The translations under genes were made by a program, and so were the position numbers. This document shows positions 1-10,779 of a stretch of DNA of 64,000 nucleotides, piece by piece (within the stretch, counting starts at the first letter, position 1; the number at the start of each line of letters is the position of its first letter). The notes under the pieces were generated by a model. That model saw only the letters and a list, made by a program, of their open reading frames with translations. It was not told the origin of the DNA and searched no databases. Source of the stretch: Eulemur rufifrons (lineage: Eukaryota; Chordata; Mammalia; Primates; Lemuridae); contig NC_090989.1 in assembly GCF_041146395.1 (NCBI RefSeq), positions 224,100,843 to 224,164,842 on the forward strand, read 5' to 3'.

Positions 1-840
1 TTAGGAAACTGAGTAAAGATTCAAGAGAAAAATATTTAAAATTAAAACAACCACAGGTTCTCTCTCTTAAACTATTAAACAATCTGGAACCCCACGCCTG
101 GGGACTTAACAAGTGTCTATGTTTACAACCTTGATGCTTGAGCACTTCGATGTAAACTATTCCTGGTTCTGATTATTTTAAAAGAAAAAAGAAATGCTGA
201 GGGTCTAGGGCTGGGGAATTTTAAGTCCCAAGCAGACCTCTGACTGAGGCTTAGAAAAAAACAAGCCTACATCATACCTTGGAAGATTTAGCATCAGTTC
301 ATTAACTCCTACAGACTAACAATGATAAGAAAGAGCTAACATGAAGGCTCCAACCCAGGAGATGAAAGATTTTAGCAAAACAAAGCTTGTTATGTTTCTT
401 AAAATATTTTTGCTTGTTTTCTTTTATGAATTCAATCAGCATGTTTTCCTAAAGAGTATTACAGAAATATTATGGAATCTATGTCATGAGATAGAAGGGA
501 AGGGACACCTAGGCATCGGGCATTAAATGAATATACAGCAACTACAAATAGATACTCTAAAAGAAGAACGAAGACCAGAGGAAACTAGTATTTGTATAAT
601 GCTGCCTCACCATTATAATGCTGTTCTGTGAGTAACAGTAATTCTGTGAGACAGAAGTATGCACTGAAATATTATGGCATTATCATTTTTCCCAAAACAA
701 ACTCCTGTTCCTTGCTCTGCTGTTTCGTATTGGATTCAGTTTCAGCAGGACCACACGGACCTCACTGTCTGTCCCCAGTGTTCTACAAGGGGGAGGGGGA
801 AGAAGAATGGGCAGAATATTCTAGAAGTTGGGTCTAAACT
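1..840. other. No recognised feature
   Basis: This is AT-rich intronic sequence. The short ORFs at 341-526, 628-837 and 674-934 have no family signature and I treat them as chance. Confidence 0.5.
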
Positions 841-844
841 TAAG

Positions 845-1325
845 GAAAACATTGACAAATATAATCACATTAAAAATTATTTAAAAATTTCTATTTGTCA
901 AAGACACTTGAAAAGGAGGCAAGCCATAAACTGAGAGAAGATAGTTACAATGTCTACAATTGAAGGGTTAATAGTCAACCAAAATTAAAAGGCCTGTAAG
1001 CTAATAAGAAAACTCAAATAACCTAAGCAATTCACAGAGGAGAAAGACTAATTGGCCAATATTAAACTATATAGTAAATCAGGGATATGAAAATTAAAAC
1101 AAGAGCCAGATATAATGTCATCCATCACATTAGCCAAAAAAGAAAAAAATCAAATAATACCAACTGTTGCTGGGAATGTCATGGGAAAACCCAAAGCCGA
1201 ATATTTGGGAAACCCAAACCCAAACAGCAGGATTATAAATTGGTACACTCACTCTACAACATTATTTGAGAATTCCTAGTGGAGTGGATCATGCTCTATG
1301 ACCCAGCAAGCCCACCTCTATCTGG
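845..1325 (+). mobile_element. L1M fragment (ORF2 end)
   Basis: The sequence follows the C-terminal ORF2 region of old L1M elements in order: A-rich stretch with aagaaaactcaaat, caattcacagaggagaaag, tggccaat, gaaaattaaaacaa, an 'accaactgttgctggga' segment matching the usual 'cagtgttggcgagga', tataaattggtac and finally gacccagcaa. It is diverged, with multiple stops, and antisense to PGM5. Confidence 0.65.
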
Positions 1326-1609
1326 TATCTGCAGTGTTCACAACTGTCCAAGCCCATCTAAAATCTGAAGGGAAGGGCAGCCTGTTGACAGTCCCTAGAG
1401 GTCAGCCTGTAAGACAGGGAGTGGGAGAAGGATGCAGTGTGGATCCTGGGGACAGATGGAAGATACCAGCACATTCTTCCTCCATACCCCACGGGACTCA
1501 GGCTCCTTCCTTACTTTCCAGTTAATCTTGCTAGTCTCTTCTTTGTGCCGCCACTGCAAACCCCATAGTTAGACACTCAGCACAGGGTACTGCATTCGAC
1601 GTTGGGACA

Positions 1610-1690
1610 TCTGCCTCCGCCTCTAATCTGTGGGCTCCTCGAGGGTGAGGGCTCTGTCTGACACAGAGTAAGTGCTTAAAGACATCTGCT
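1610..1690 (+). repeat. L2-like 3' end fragment
   Basis: The run 'gtgggctcctcgagggtgag', then 'ctctgtctgacacagagtaa' and 'gtgcttaaa', matches the L2 tail theme (ctccttgagggcaggg ... cacagtaggtgctcaataaa). It is short and old. Confidence 0.45.
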
Positions 1691-4600
1691 CATTTTATGC
1701 AAACATCATAGAGTCCCTCAGAACACAGATTCCTCCCACATGGGTGTAAAACATGATTTAGATTCCAAGTCCTTAATAGTGGGAGCAAAAATATGGGACA
1801 ATTAGACGTTTAGGATAAAATTAAGTGATGGTGGGTGAATTTCCAAATGGAATTACATCCAAAGGGTTGGCTGAAAAGGTTGATAACCTTACTGCTAATT
1901 ATGTATATGTTAATTTACCAAGTCAAGTGCTGTAAGTTTATGTCGAAAAGGTAGGAGATTATTGTAAAAGTAGCCTCTCTTTACCTTTGGGAGATTTCTT
2001 AGAACCAAACGCTCATTTCATTGTAAAACTTCGCAAAGAGGGTAGAGTACACATTTTTCACATTTACATGGGCTGGGGTTGAGGGTTTCATTTAGCACAC
2101 ATTGGAAAACAATGGTTAAGATGAACCACGCAATATATTCTTTATATGACTATGGCAGGGGTGTGGCTCAAAGGAATTTACTCCCATTGAACACTTTTGA
2201 AGAGCAAGGGAGAAGGAGGAATGTCAAAAGTTCTTAAGTCACATCAAGGCTTCTCAGCAAGATGCCTTTTCCAAAGAGCCTTGAGAAAGAAGAAATTGGA
2301 AGGGAAGGGAAGGCCAGCCAAGCAGAAATACCCCTCCTCTAGGTTCTGAATTGCAAGAAGCTCTGAGCTCAGCAGAGATGGGCAGCCCAGCCTTAGGGCC
2401 AACCCTGGGACTGACCTAGTGGCGGGGGCGGGGGGGGCGGGGGACATAGCCAGTAAGTGTCTGAGTAGGCCAGGCTCTTTGGTGTCTGAGTGGCCTGTGC
2501 TGTGTTCCCCTGAACAGTCTGGCCCTGGGGTTCAGTCCCAAGGGAAGTGGTGGGGGAAGAGGAAGAAGGTGGGAACAGCAGCTGTTTGCATTCAGGGTTA
2601 CCTGTGCAGTGCCACCTGCAGCTGAGACAGATTCTCTCTCAGTGGGCCTACTTGTCTCTGGGGGACAGTGACCAAAATAGGTTGATGAGAACAACAGTTC
2701 CTGAGACAAATTGGAAGAAGCAGAGACTTCCCAGGAAAATAACAAGGCCACTCAACTGCCCTGCCCGCTTCTCTGAAGACTGAGAATGTCGATCTGTGTG
2801 GTTCCATTTCATGCAGAAGCTGTTGGGTGCTTGGAAAGAACTTCATAACAGGGGAAGGGCAGGGGGCTTTTCCTTCAATAACTGACTGCTGGAAGACCAA
2901 CAAGCCTGCTGACAGCAGAAGCACAAAGGGCAGGTAGAAAAGTGAATAGAAGGACACCACCTTCTTGGCTTTGAGAACCAGTGCCAGCGTTGTCATACAG
3001 TCTTGTACGGGGGTGAGTAGTCTCTTTAGGTCAAGATCCTACAGCCTACAGAGAAGAGATGATAAAGCTGAATGGAGCCAGAGAAGCACCACTCTCAATG
3101 TCAGCCCAGAGCTGAAGCCCAAGCCATGCCTTTGTGCCAAAGGTACCTCTTCTTCAAGACCTAATAATTTTTGACTATCAAAAGATATTATATCACGCTG
3201 AGTTCTTACAACAGAACACTTTAATGCCATCTGCTGAAATACTGTCATAATAAATATCCAAATGTAGGGTGTCCTCAACGTGAAAAATTCTACCTTAGTA
3301 GGTGTTGCCCTTACACAGTGCACATCCTGTGCAACTGGATGCAGCAGCTCTTCATTGGTCTCAACTGAATTCAGGCAGAGTAGAAGTCCCTTAAAGACAT
3401 TACTGGCATAGCAGAGAGTGGACTCCACCCTTCTGAGATGGTCACATGGCTGAAGGTGGACCTTAAAGCCTTTCAGTTTTTGAACTGTTGAAGACGACTT
3501 TCAAGAGCACATTTCATTTTTCTCCAACTATGTGCCCTGCCCAATACCAGTCAGTGGTGAGGAACTCTGTGTATGTGTGTGAAGCCCCACCCCCTATCAT
3601 ACCAAACATATTAAAATACATCCATATCTCATATAAAAAAATCTCTTTTTTGTTCCAAAAGAATCTCAAAAGAATTTTTATAATTTTGCTTTTAAAATGA
3701 TGAGGCTACAAGTCACTCATTTAATTAACTATTGGCAATGATTTCTCATGGCTCATACACACTCGGGAATCCTTTCAAAATGAGAAAATATATCCTGCAA
3801 ATTATTTTCAAGTGTTATGGTGATTTCTTGAATATTGAATTTAATAATAAAGCGACAACATGTTGCACTTTATACATATTCAGTTAAGCAGTTAATCATG
3901 CTGTTGCTGCAGATTTCTCCATTTTGGAGCCCATAATTGTTTTTAGGTTTCTGATATTTTTATGGGTTCATGAATATTAAAGGCCCTAGGGCAAGAGGCT
4001 AGAAGAGCTAGTGAGGGATAAAATGGTCCCGGTGCACATGAGCACGTGTTTGTGTGTATGCGTGAGTGGGTGGGTGTGTAGTTTGGGGGCAAGGGAGGGT
4101 GGTATAACTCTTGTCTGCACCTTAGGTTATCTCCTGCACAACAAGGTTTCAGGGAGAAGGCTGCATCATGCCTTCCACTATCCCCACGACGTTCTGCATA
4201 TCCTATACTTATTTTCAGAAGGTCCTACAAATTTATTTCTGAACCTTCCATCCCAGAATTCTCTCAGCCAACTCATATTTTCTCTGTCAATATCCAATGC
4301 AGTTAATTATGCCCATTTGGAATACTAGATACAGAAAAGTGCCATCCCAGCACCCTAACCAAGCATTAAGCTATTGATTGAGTTTCTCTGCAAATCTTGA
4401 AACAATGTTGCAAGGTTCAGAAAAAGAAATGATTGTTCACTTGTAACAGATTTTCTAGCTCGATGAAATATGACAATGTTTTTTCCCCTCATAAAACCAA
4501 ATATGCATATCCAATCCAAATAAAAGTAGCAAATTGACTTCATATGATGTAAACTTTTATTAAACTTATAGTAAGATCACATGTATGGAATCTTCAGATA

Positions 4601-4750
4601 GTGATTGTAACAGCCCAACCCAGCAAACGAGCTTGCACGAGCTCTCCCCCTCCCTTTGCCAAGCTGGAAAACATTCTTAGATGGGGGACACAGTGGTGTC
4701 TAATTATTCAGCTTCTCAGAAGAGGGTGATGTTTCTTACCCTTTCTCGAT
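1691..4750. other. Unassigned intronic sequence
   Basis: I recognise no transposon family here. Bases 2400-2620 are GC-rich, with a short G/C run at 2420-2445. Several overlapping ORFs of 67-132 codons on both strands between 2244 and 3428 have no recognisable domain and lie in a more GC-rich patch, where chance ORFs lengthen. Bases 3580-4000 are AT-rich. Confidence 0.45.
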
Positions 4751-4751
4751 A

Positions 4752-5168
4752 ATAAGAATTATCTGGGGTGTGAATTAAAAATGTAAATTCCTAGGTCTCC
4801 GACAGAGGTCCCCAACATTTTTGGCACCAGCGACATGTTTCATGGAAGACAATTTTTCCATGGGGGGGTGAAGGGAGGAGGCCAAGCTCAGGTGGTGATG
4901 TGAGCCATGGGAAGCAGCTATAAATACACTCACTCGCCCACCACTCACCTCCTGCTGTGCGGCCCCCTGGTTCCTAAGTTTCATGAGGGACAATTTTTCC
5001 ACAGACCGAGTGGGGCAGAGGGAGTGGAGCTCTGTGGCCTGGTCCCTAACAGCCCGTGGACCAGTATCAGTCCGTAGCCTGGGGGTTGGGGACTGCAGCG
5101 CTAGAATATGCTGAGTTAGTAGGTCTTGGTTAAAGCCCAGGTGTCTATACTTAGAACAAGTGGCGTTT
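4752..5168 (+). mobile_element. MER5A element split by a MER1-type insertion
   Basis: The left part (4752-4802: 'attatctggggtgtgaatta', then 'atgtaaattcctaggtct') and right part (5099-5168: 'tagtaggtcttggttaaagc', then 'ccaggtgtctatact') together resemble a MER5A nonautonomous hAT element. The two parts are separated by about 295 bp of another DNA transposon. Confidence 0.6.
4803..5098 (+). mobile_element. MER1-type nonautonomous hAT-Charlie transposon
   Basis: The sequence begins cagaggtccccaac and ends gttggggactgcag, giving near-matching terminal inverted repeats. Internal hallmarks are 'tttttggcaccagcgac', 'ggaagacaatttttccatgg', 'ctcacctcctgctgtgcggc' and 'tggtccctaacagcccgtgg'. It is a shortened copy. 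The 8-bp target duplication is not clear to me. It inserted into a MER5A. Confidence 0.75.
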
Positions 5169-5524
5169 CTTATTTCTGGAGATTCTTATTTCTAGGAGAG
5201 TTTATGAAACACTCACAACAAACTATATGCAAATAACAGTGGTCAGTAACCTATGCAACAGGATATATCTATTCACAATTTTAATAACTGAATCTTGATG
5301 CACATATTGCACAAGGTTTAAGAAGCCTGCAATCGACATTATCTGACTGGCAGTCCAGACTTGAACTGACACCAAACACCGGTGCTGGTGTGAGAGTCGA
5401 TCGTGTGAGAATATGGACCACGCCAGTCACACCCCGACAGGTGAGGGCCAGCTCCTGCCTCGTTGTGGCATCTCTCTCAAACGTGGGCAGGAAAACTGCC
5501 CTTCCCCGCCCCAGCCCCCCATAC

Positions 5525-5800
5525 CTGTAAGTAGCTCTCTGGCTTTGAAATCTGACATGCCTAGGCTTGAAGTTCAGCTCTTCTGCTGTTAATCCTGTGA
5601 CCCTCACAAGCCAGTCATTTGTCCTCATTTAGCCTCAGTTCTGCACCTGAGAAGATTGGGAGTCCGTGCAGCACAGTGAAGCCAGCTTGGGCTTCCTGGG
5701 TGGATAAACCCAGGTTCAAATCCTCACTCCACGATTCAGTAGCTTTGAGGACCTGGGTGAGTCGCTGCTTTGCTGTGAGCCTCAGGGGCCTTGTAGGCAC
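5525..5800 (+). repeat. Two adjacent MIR SINE copies
   Basis: The first MIR (about 5525-5662) shows ggctttgaaatctgacatgc, 'cctgtgaccctcacaagcca' and 'cctcatttagcctcagttct'. The second (about 5665-5800) shows 'gggttca'-like 'cccaggttcaaatcctcact', 'gacctgggtgagtcgctgct' and a 'gagcctcag' block. Both are in the plus direction and diverged. Confidence 0.6.
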
Positions 5801-6139
5801 AGATGGTGGGGGTGACACACAGCAAACTTCCATAAATGCAGCTACAACTTATGGGCAGAAATCCTTACCTTGGGTAGGGAAGGTGCTGTGTGTGAGCTGA
5901 AAGGGCTCTGATCTCGGGGTCCCTGTCTGAGGGCACCCAGAGCCGAGATTGGCATTGAGGAAAAGAGTCTGTCCTCCCTTGAAGAAATACTCCCCAATTT
6001 TACCTTCCAGTGAATCCAAAGGCTTGCATTTCCCACGCTGATTGCCTCCATGACCCAGCGACGCCTGCTTCTTTCACTTCAGCTAGCTGACTCTTAATTT
6101 TCCTTTAAGTCTCAGCTCCTGGAAAAGCACCTCTAGAGC

Positions 6140-6482
6140 CCCAGTGGTATAGACTGAGGTCTGCATCCCCCCAAAATTCATATGTTAACTACTAACCCCC
6201 AAGATGATGGTATTAGGAGGTCATGAGGGTGGAGCCCTCATACACGGGATTAGTGCCCTTATTAAAGAGATGCCAGAGAGGTCCCTCAGCCCTTCTGCCA
6301 CAAAGACACAGCAAAAAGATGGCATCTATGAACCAGAAAGCAGGCCTTCACCACACACTGAACCTGTTGGCACCTTGATCTTGGACTTCTCAGGCTCCAG
6401 AACTGTGAGAAATAAATTTCTGCTGTTTACAAGCAACCTAGACTATGGCACTTGGTTATAGCAGCCCGAGTGGACCAAGATT
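6140..6482 (+). mobile_element. MaLR solo LTR (MLT1/MSTD type)
   Basis: The sequence follows the MaLR LTR plan: 'gcatccccccaaaattcata', 'gatggtattaggaggtcatg', 'tcttggacttctcaggctcc', 'gaactgtgagaaataaattt' and 'ttatagcagcccgagtggac'. The AATAAA in the LTR is on the plus strand, opposite to PGM5. No internal retroviral sequence is attached. Confidence 0.8.
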
Positions 6483-6534
6483 TCCAGAGTGAAAGGTTCC
6501 TCCTGAGGTTTCCCAGAGTGACATGATCACCCCA

Positions 6535-6730
6535 CTACAGGTGCCCTCTTCTGCTCTCCCATAGCACCTGGAGCACCTCTGCCATGACGCCTTTCACACT
6601 GCACTGTCCTTGTAAATCCCTGGCAACTTCAGGAGGACAAGGGATGTGTCTTTCTCTGACTGTCAACTCCTAGCCCAGGAGCTGGCACTGAATATGGCTT
6701 GAGGAATGTCTACTGATTGATCAATGACCT
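6535..6730 (+). repeat. L2 LINE 3' end
   Basis: The segment has the L2 tail pattern: 'ggaggacaagggatgtgtct', then 'aggagctggcactgaatatg' and a degraded 'aatgtctactgattgatcaa' end. Confidence 0.55.
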
Positions 6731-7775
6731 TTGAGACACATTCCAATTAGGGCAGGAAGGACAATCAAAAACTCGGGGGCAAGGAGGTTCTAATATACAG
6801 AGCCACACCTGCTTTGAGCATCACTGCAGGTGGCAAGTGGTGCTCCTGATGGACGTGGGCTACGCCTGCAAACAGAACAAGAGTTTGAGGACCCCTGACC
6901 TAACTGATAAGAGAAGGGAAGTCCTGACCAGCACTGGTTCGTCCATGAAATTAGCACAGGGCTCTTGGCTGCTGGGTGGGGCCTCTGGGTGGGAACAGGC
7001 CTCTGCAGGAAGGTGCAGGGGTCTTGAGGGAGGCCACATGCAGCAGACCCCAAATGTCTCCCCAAACAATCCCTTAGCCTTAGGGCCCCGTAGGGCTACC
7101 TGGGTGCCCTGGGAGCAGCGTTGCTGCTGCCTGGCCTGTTGCAGAACAGAGGGGCAGGCACAGGAAGGACGTGCACTGTCACATTTTTGTCATTTTGGCC
7201 TGTCCTGCAGGACTTTTGTTTACTTGGAATTACAGCTCAAGAGGGTGGATTTCAAAGAAGGAAGTGAGTCTCGGATTAGAAGCAACTAGAGAAGACAATC
7301 TACGTGCCTACAAGAAGCGCCTCCTCCCCTCCAGCCCCTCTCTCTTCCCTCTTTCCCATCTTGTGAAATAAGCCATAGTTTATTTCAATAAAATCTCTAT
7401 AGGTTTGCAACAAACCCTCTCTTTGTCCTTCCTCTAATTTAATTGTGCTGCCCCTGGCAACCAAAATGCCTGGATTTGAACAACCATTATCACCAGACTA
7501 CAAACTAAAAAACTGAGGTACCAAGAAATTATACAGTCTATCTGATGCCATGTACTGATAAGTAGCCAGGTGGGGATTCAGGCCCTGTCCTGCCTGGTTC
7601 CAGAACCCATTCTCTGTACACGGAATCATGCCAAGACATTCTTCGGGGCCCCTTCAAATATTTCTGCATGTGTTTTGCCTATAAGGAAATTTGTTTGTAA
7701 AACATGTGCTGGATTGAAACAATGCATCCATAGGAATACTTGCTGCAAAGACCAAAACTATAGTCCTCTCCTGGC
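6731..7775. other. Unassigned sequence
   Basis: This stretch is moderately GC-rich around 6790-7180. ORFs on both strands (150 codons at 6837-7289 plus; 91 codons at 6790-7065 minus) have no recognisable domain. Only degraded repeat-like sequence is seen at 7460-7560. Confidence 0.45.
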
Positions 7776-7779
7776 AGTA

Positions 7780-7950
7780 ATAGTAATCATAATAACAGCT
7801 AAAATTTATTAAGCATTTACTATGTGCCAAGTACTGTGCTAAACACTGTAACATTTTTAGTTGAGGACCCTGAGCCTCAGAGAGGTTGTGTGCTTATCTA
7901 AGGCCTCAGAGCTTGTAAGAAAAAGCCCCATGGTTCAAAGCCAGCTCTCT
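7780..7950 (+). repeat. MIR SINE
   Basis: Hallmarks in order are 'aatttattaagcatttacta', 'tgtgccaagtactgtgctaa', 'gagcctcagagaggttg' and 'ggttcaaagccagctct'. Confidence 0.7.
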
Positions 7951-8780
7951 CCAAACTTGACCCCTCACTGAACAGAAACAAATGCTCCAGTGCAGACAAG
8001 ACCATCTGACACCTTAAGGAGGCAGTGGTCGCCTCTCTGGGGCCGTCATTACAATCCATAAGAGGGAGGGGGCATCTAAGGGAATGTCACGATATACAAG
8101 TTGTGAAGTTTTCACTAATAGTCTGAAGCCCAAGTAGTGAGATGGATTTTTGGTGCAAACTAAGACGCTGACTGTGTTCGGCCGTGAGCGTTGTCCTCTG
8201 AGGTTTTCCTCCCTGGAGCTTGGCACCAGCAACGCCCTGTGATTTATGCTTCAGAGTCACACAGAGCTTGCAGGCACCAACCCTGCAGTAGCAAAGAAAA
8301 TGGATGGACTGCCCTGGGATGTTTGCCCTGCACGCTCCACCTTCCCTTAAAAGGCCTCCAGTGTCTATACAGTTCTGACAGGAGGGCAGAACTAAATCAC
8401 GCTGAGCCTCTCTTCCCCCTTATATGGTCAAGTATTACAATGGCATCCTCCCTTCTAATTTATGAAGCAAAAGAGTGGAGGAATGTCGATCAGGAGAGGG
8501 GGGAATGCTTCGCCAGAGAGCAGATACAAAGCTCATCTGGCTGGCAAATGACTTACAAGACCAAGTGGAACAGAATGCATACTTGCTGAGTTGATTTTTT
8601 TTTAAATTCTGAAGAATAAACACTTTTGTTCCTCTCTCAAATATCAACATTTCATGAAGCCAAAGAATATGCAGAGCTCCCCAGCCCCTGTATTAGAGAA
8701 AGTGAAAAATAAAGCAAGAATGAAAGCCTGTAGACTTTATCCTTCATAAATTTACCCCCACCCTAGCCTTTGTTTCCCCA

Positions 8781-8828
<48 letters not shown>
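8781..8828 (+). repeat. (TC)n(AC)n compound microsatellite
   Basis: An uninterrupted TC run of about 8 units is followed by about 16 AC units. It is likely length-variable. Confidence 0.97.
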
Positions 8829-8830
<2 letters not shown>

Positions 8831-9417
8831 CTGATTAGGCAACTGAAAAGACTTCATTTTGAACAGAACACAGAAATAAGACAGAGGACCACTACTCAGA
8901 GTTCTTATCCCTACAGGGCCTTGGCCATGTTGCAAGAGGCTCTAAACCAAGGTTTCCCATCCAATCTCTACCCTAAGACTGGAACCACCAAATACAACAG
9001 GGTCTATCAAATGAGGCCATATGGGAAAGTGTTTTATACACTGTAAATCATATAATATCCAGTTATTTCAAACACTGTGGTAATGGCCTCCTAGAATTAT
9101 TTTTTTAGTACTATTTATTATTTTATTTAATACACAAATGGGTTTCTTGGATGTAACCAAGTATAAGTTATGCCATTACTTAAACTATTTTCATCCTTGC
9201 TCTAATTCACTTTCGTTTAGTCAGGACTGTGAATTTATTTGGAGTACGTACTGGGCCAAATGACCAAACTCTTCTATCCTGCCTCAAAAAGCCAAGGAAC
9301 ATTTGGCATCCACTCTGCGTTTCAACGGCACATCACACAAGCTAGTGGACAGAGAAGAAAATCAGGTATTTTATGTACATCAGACATATTCTTTCACCAT
9401 TTCAAACTACACATGTG
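8829..9417. other. No recognised feature
   Basis: This is AT-rich single-copy-looking sequence between a microsatellite and an L1 insertion. An ATTT-rich patch lies at 9095-9125. Confidence 0.5.
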
Positions 9418-9430
9418 CAAGCAGCATCTT
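9418..9430 (+). repeat. Target-site duplication, left copy (L1 insertion)
   Basis: CAAGCAGCATCTT is identical to the copy at 9747-9759. It adjoins the poly(T) start of the insertion, as expected for L1 target-primed reverse transcription. Confidence 0.85.
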
Positions 9431-9746
9431 TTTTTTTTTTAAGGAGAAAAATAAGAAAAATGATTTTACTTTATTTTATTTTATTTTTTTAATTTTATGA
9501 ATTACATTAGGTTATTTTTTTTTTGTTTTTTTTTTTTTTTTATCTTATTGTTATGGGGGATACAGAATTGCAGGTTACATACGTTGCCCATGTACCGCCT
9601 TTCTCCCCAAGTCAGAGCTCCAGGCGTGTCTGTTCCCCAGATAGTGCGCGTTGCACCCATCATGTAGGTATATATCCCTCCCTTCACCACCCCCCCTTCC
9701 CGAGTCAGCACCTTCAAGCGTTACCATTCCCCAAACGGTGCGCAAT
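9431..9746 (-). mobile_element. 5'-truncated L1 3' end with target-site duplication
   Basis: On the minus strand this reads as an L1-type 3' UTR ending near 'catgggcaacgtatgtaacc' and a long poly(A) (plus-strand T run 9515-9541, one interruption). A further 74 bp (9441-9514) and a second terminal A tract (9431-9440) follow. The 13-bp direct repeat CAAGCAGCATCTT flanks it at 9418-9430 and 9747-9759. The UTR part contains two related units about 93 bp apart (compare 9638-9650 with 9731-9743, both with g-t-g-c-g-c). I take it as a lemur-lineage L1; the subfamily name is not assigned. Confidence 0.75.
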
Positions 9747-9759
9747 CAAGCAGCATCTT
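9747..9759 (+). repeat. Target-site duplication, right copy (L1 insertion)
   Basis: CAAGCAGCATCTT matches 9418-9430 exactly and marks the truncated 5' end of the insertion. Confidence 0.85.
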
Positions 9760-10324
9760 GATGTGAAACTGAACACTTTAAAAAACACTCAGAAATCCCC
9801 AGATAGATGGCACGCCACAAACAGCAACGCTCAGGAAAACGAGGTGCAGCGCTGCCTTCGACGTAACTCCCCAAAGGAGATGTGTTTAGTGTGGAAGTTT
9901 AGCCTGGAAGGAAAACTTCTTAAAAGTAGAAATTTACTAAGTCAGACACTGCTGAGCCCAGATACATGTCTTCGTCTGAAAAGATTCTATTTAAGACTCT
10001 CATACAATTCATACAATAAGGAAAGCTCTCAAGGTACTCGTGGTGGACTCCCTACTCATCAGCTACATCTGAGTCAGAAAGAGGAGAGAATGTGGGATTC
10101 CTGGGTCATCGTGTCCCAGTACGCAGGCAATGCAGCCCCTGGCTACCCTGGTGTCCACCGTATTCCATTTCAGGCATCCTCACATTATGTAGGGGGCCCA
10201 GCAGGGAGCTTTGGAAGGTTATGCCCAGTTGTTCAACTTTAAACATTTTTAAGTGCCTGCAGCTCCAACTGAAGGGGGTTCCCTTCCAGGGATGGGTGTG
10301 CAGGTCTTTAGCCTTTATCACCTG

Positions 10325-10497
10325 TATTAAAATTATCTGATGATGTTGTTTAAAATGCAGATTATTGGGCTCCACTCAGAATGAGTGGATCAGAATCTCT
10401 GAGAATGGGGCCCCGGAATCTGCATTTTATAAGGACTTCACCTACCTAACCCCTCATAAGATTCTTATGCACTCTAACATTTGAGAACCACTGCTAT
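10325..10497 (+). mobile_element. MER5A nonautonomous hAT transposon
   Basis: Hallmarks are 'aaaattatctgatgatgttg', 'aaaatgcagattattgggct', 'gatcagaatctctgagaatg', 'cggaatctgcattttataag' and the terminal 'catttgagaaccactgct'. Confidence 0.8.
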
Positions 10498-10609
10498 AAG
10501 CACTAAAAAAAAATCCTGTTGAGTTTAATACAAGCCTATGGCCAGTGAAGGAATTCAGTCATGGCTCTGGCCCCAAAGTATATGTTTCTTAAGTTGTGTA
10601 ACAAAAGGG

Positions 10610-10775
10610 GGTCTTAGAGAATAGCCAGTTCAACCTTTTCAATCTTTAGATGAGGAAAGTGGACTCCAGACAGAATAAGTGACTTTCCCTGGGGTCTTAG
10701 TGCCAGCTTATGGCAGAGCCCTGTGGGAGTTCTGGTCCAGGTCTAGTTTCTAGACATTGTTCTTTCTACCATAAC
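10610..10775 (+). repeat. MIR3-like SINE
   Basis: The sequence has 'tagatgaggaaagtggactc', 'ataagtgactttccctgggg', 'ttctggtccaggtctagttt' and 'attgttctttctaccataac', matching the MIR/MIR3 body in degraded form. Confidence 0.5.
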
Positions 10776-10779
10776 ATCC

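Noticed and set aside
2416..3428. Cluster of ORFs of 67-132 codons on both strands
   Set aside because: They overlap in several frames in a GC-richer patch, have no domain, and no splice or promoter context supports one over another.
6140..6482. LTR AATAAA as a transcript terminator for a plus-strand gene
   Set aside because: No plus-strand gene ends here. The signal belongs to a solo MaLR LTR.
9523..10242. 239-codon plus-strand ORF, the longest in the window
   Set aside because: It begins in the poly(T) and L1 UTR of a recent insertion and runs into sequence without any domain. The first quarter is clearly transposon-derived, so it is a chance reading frame.
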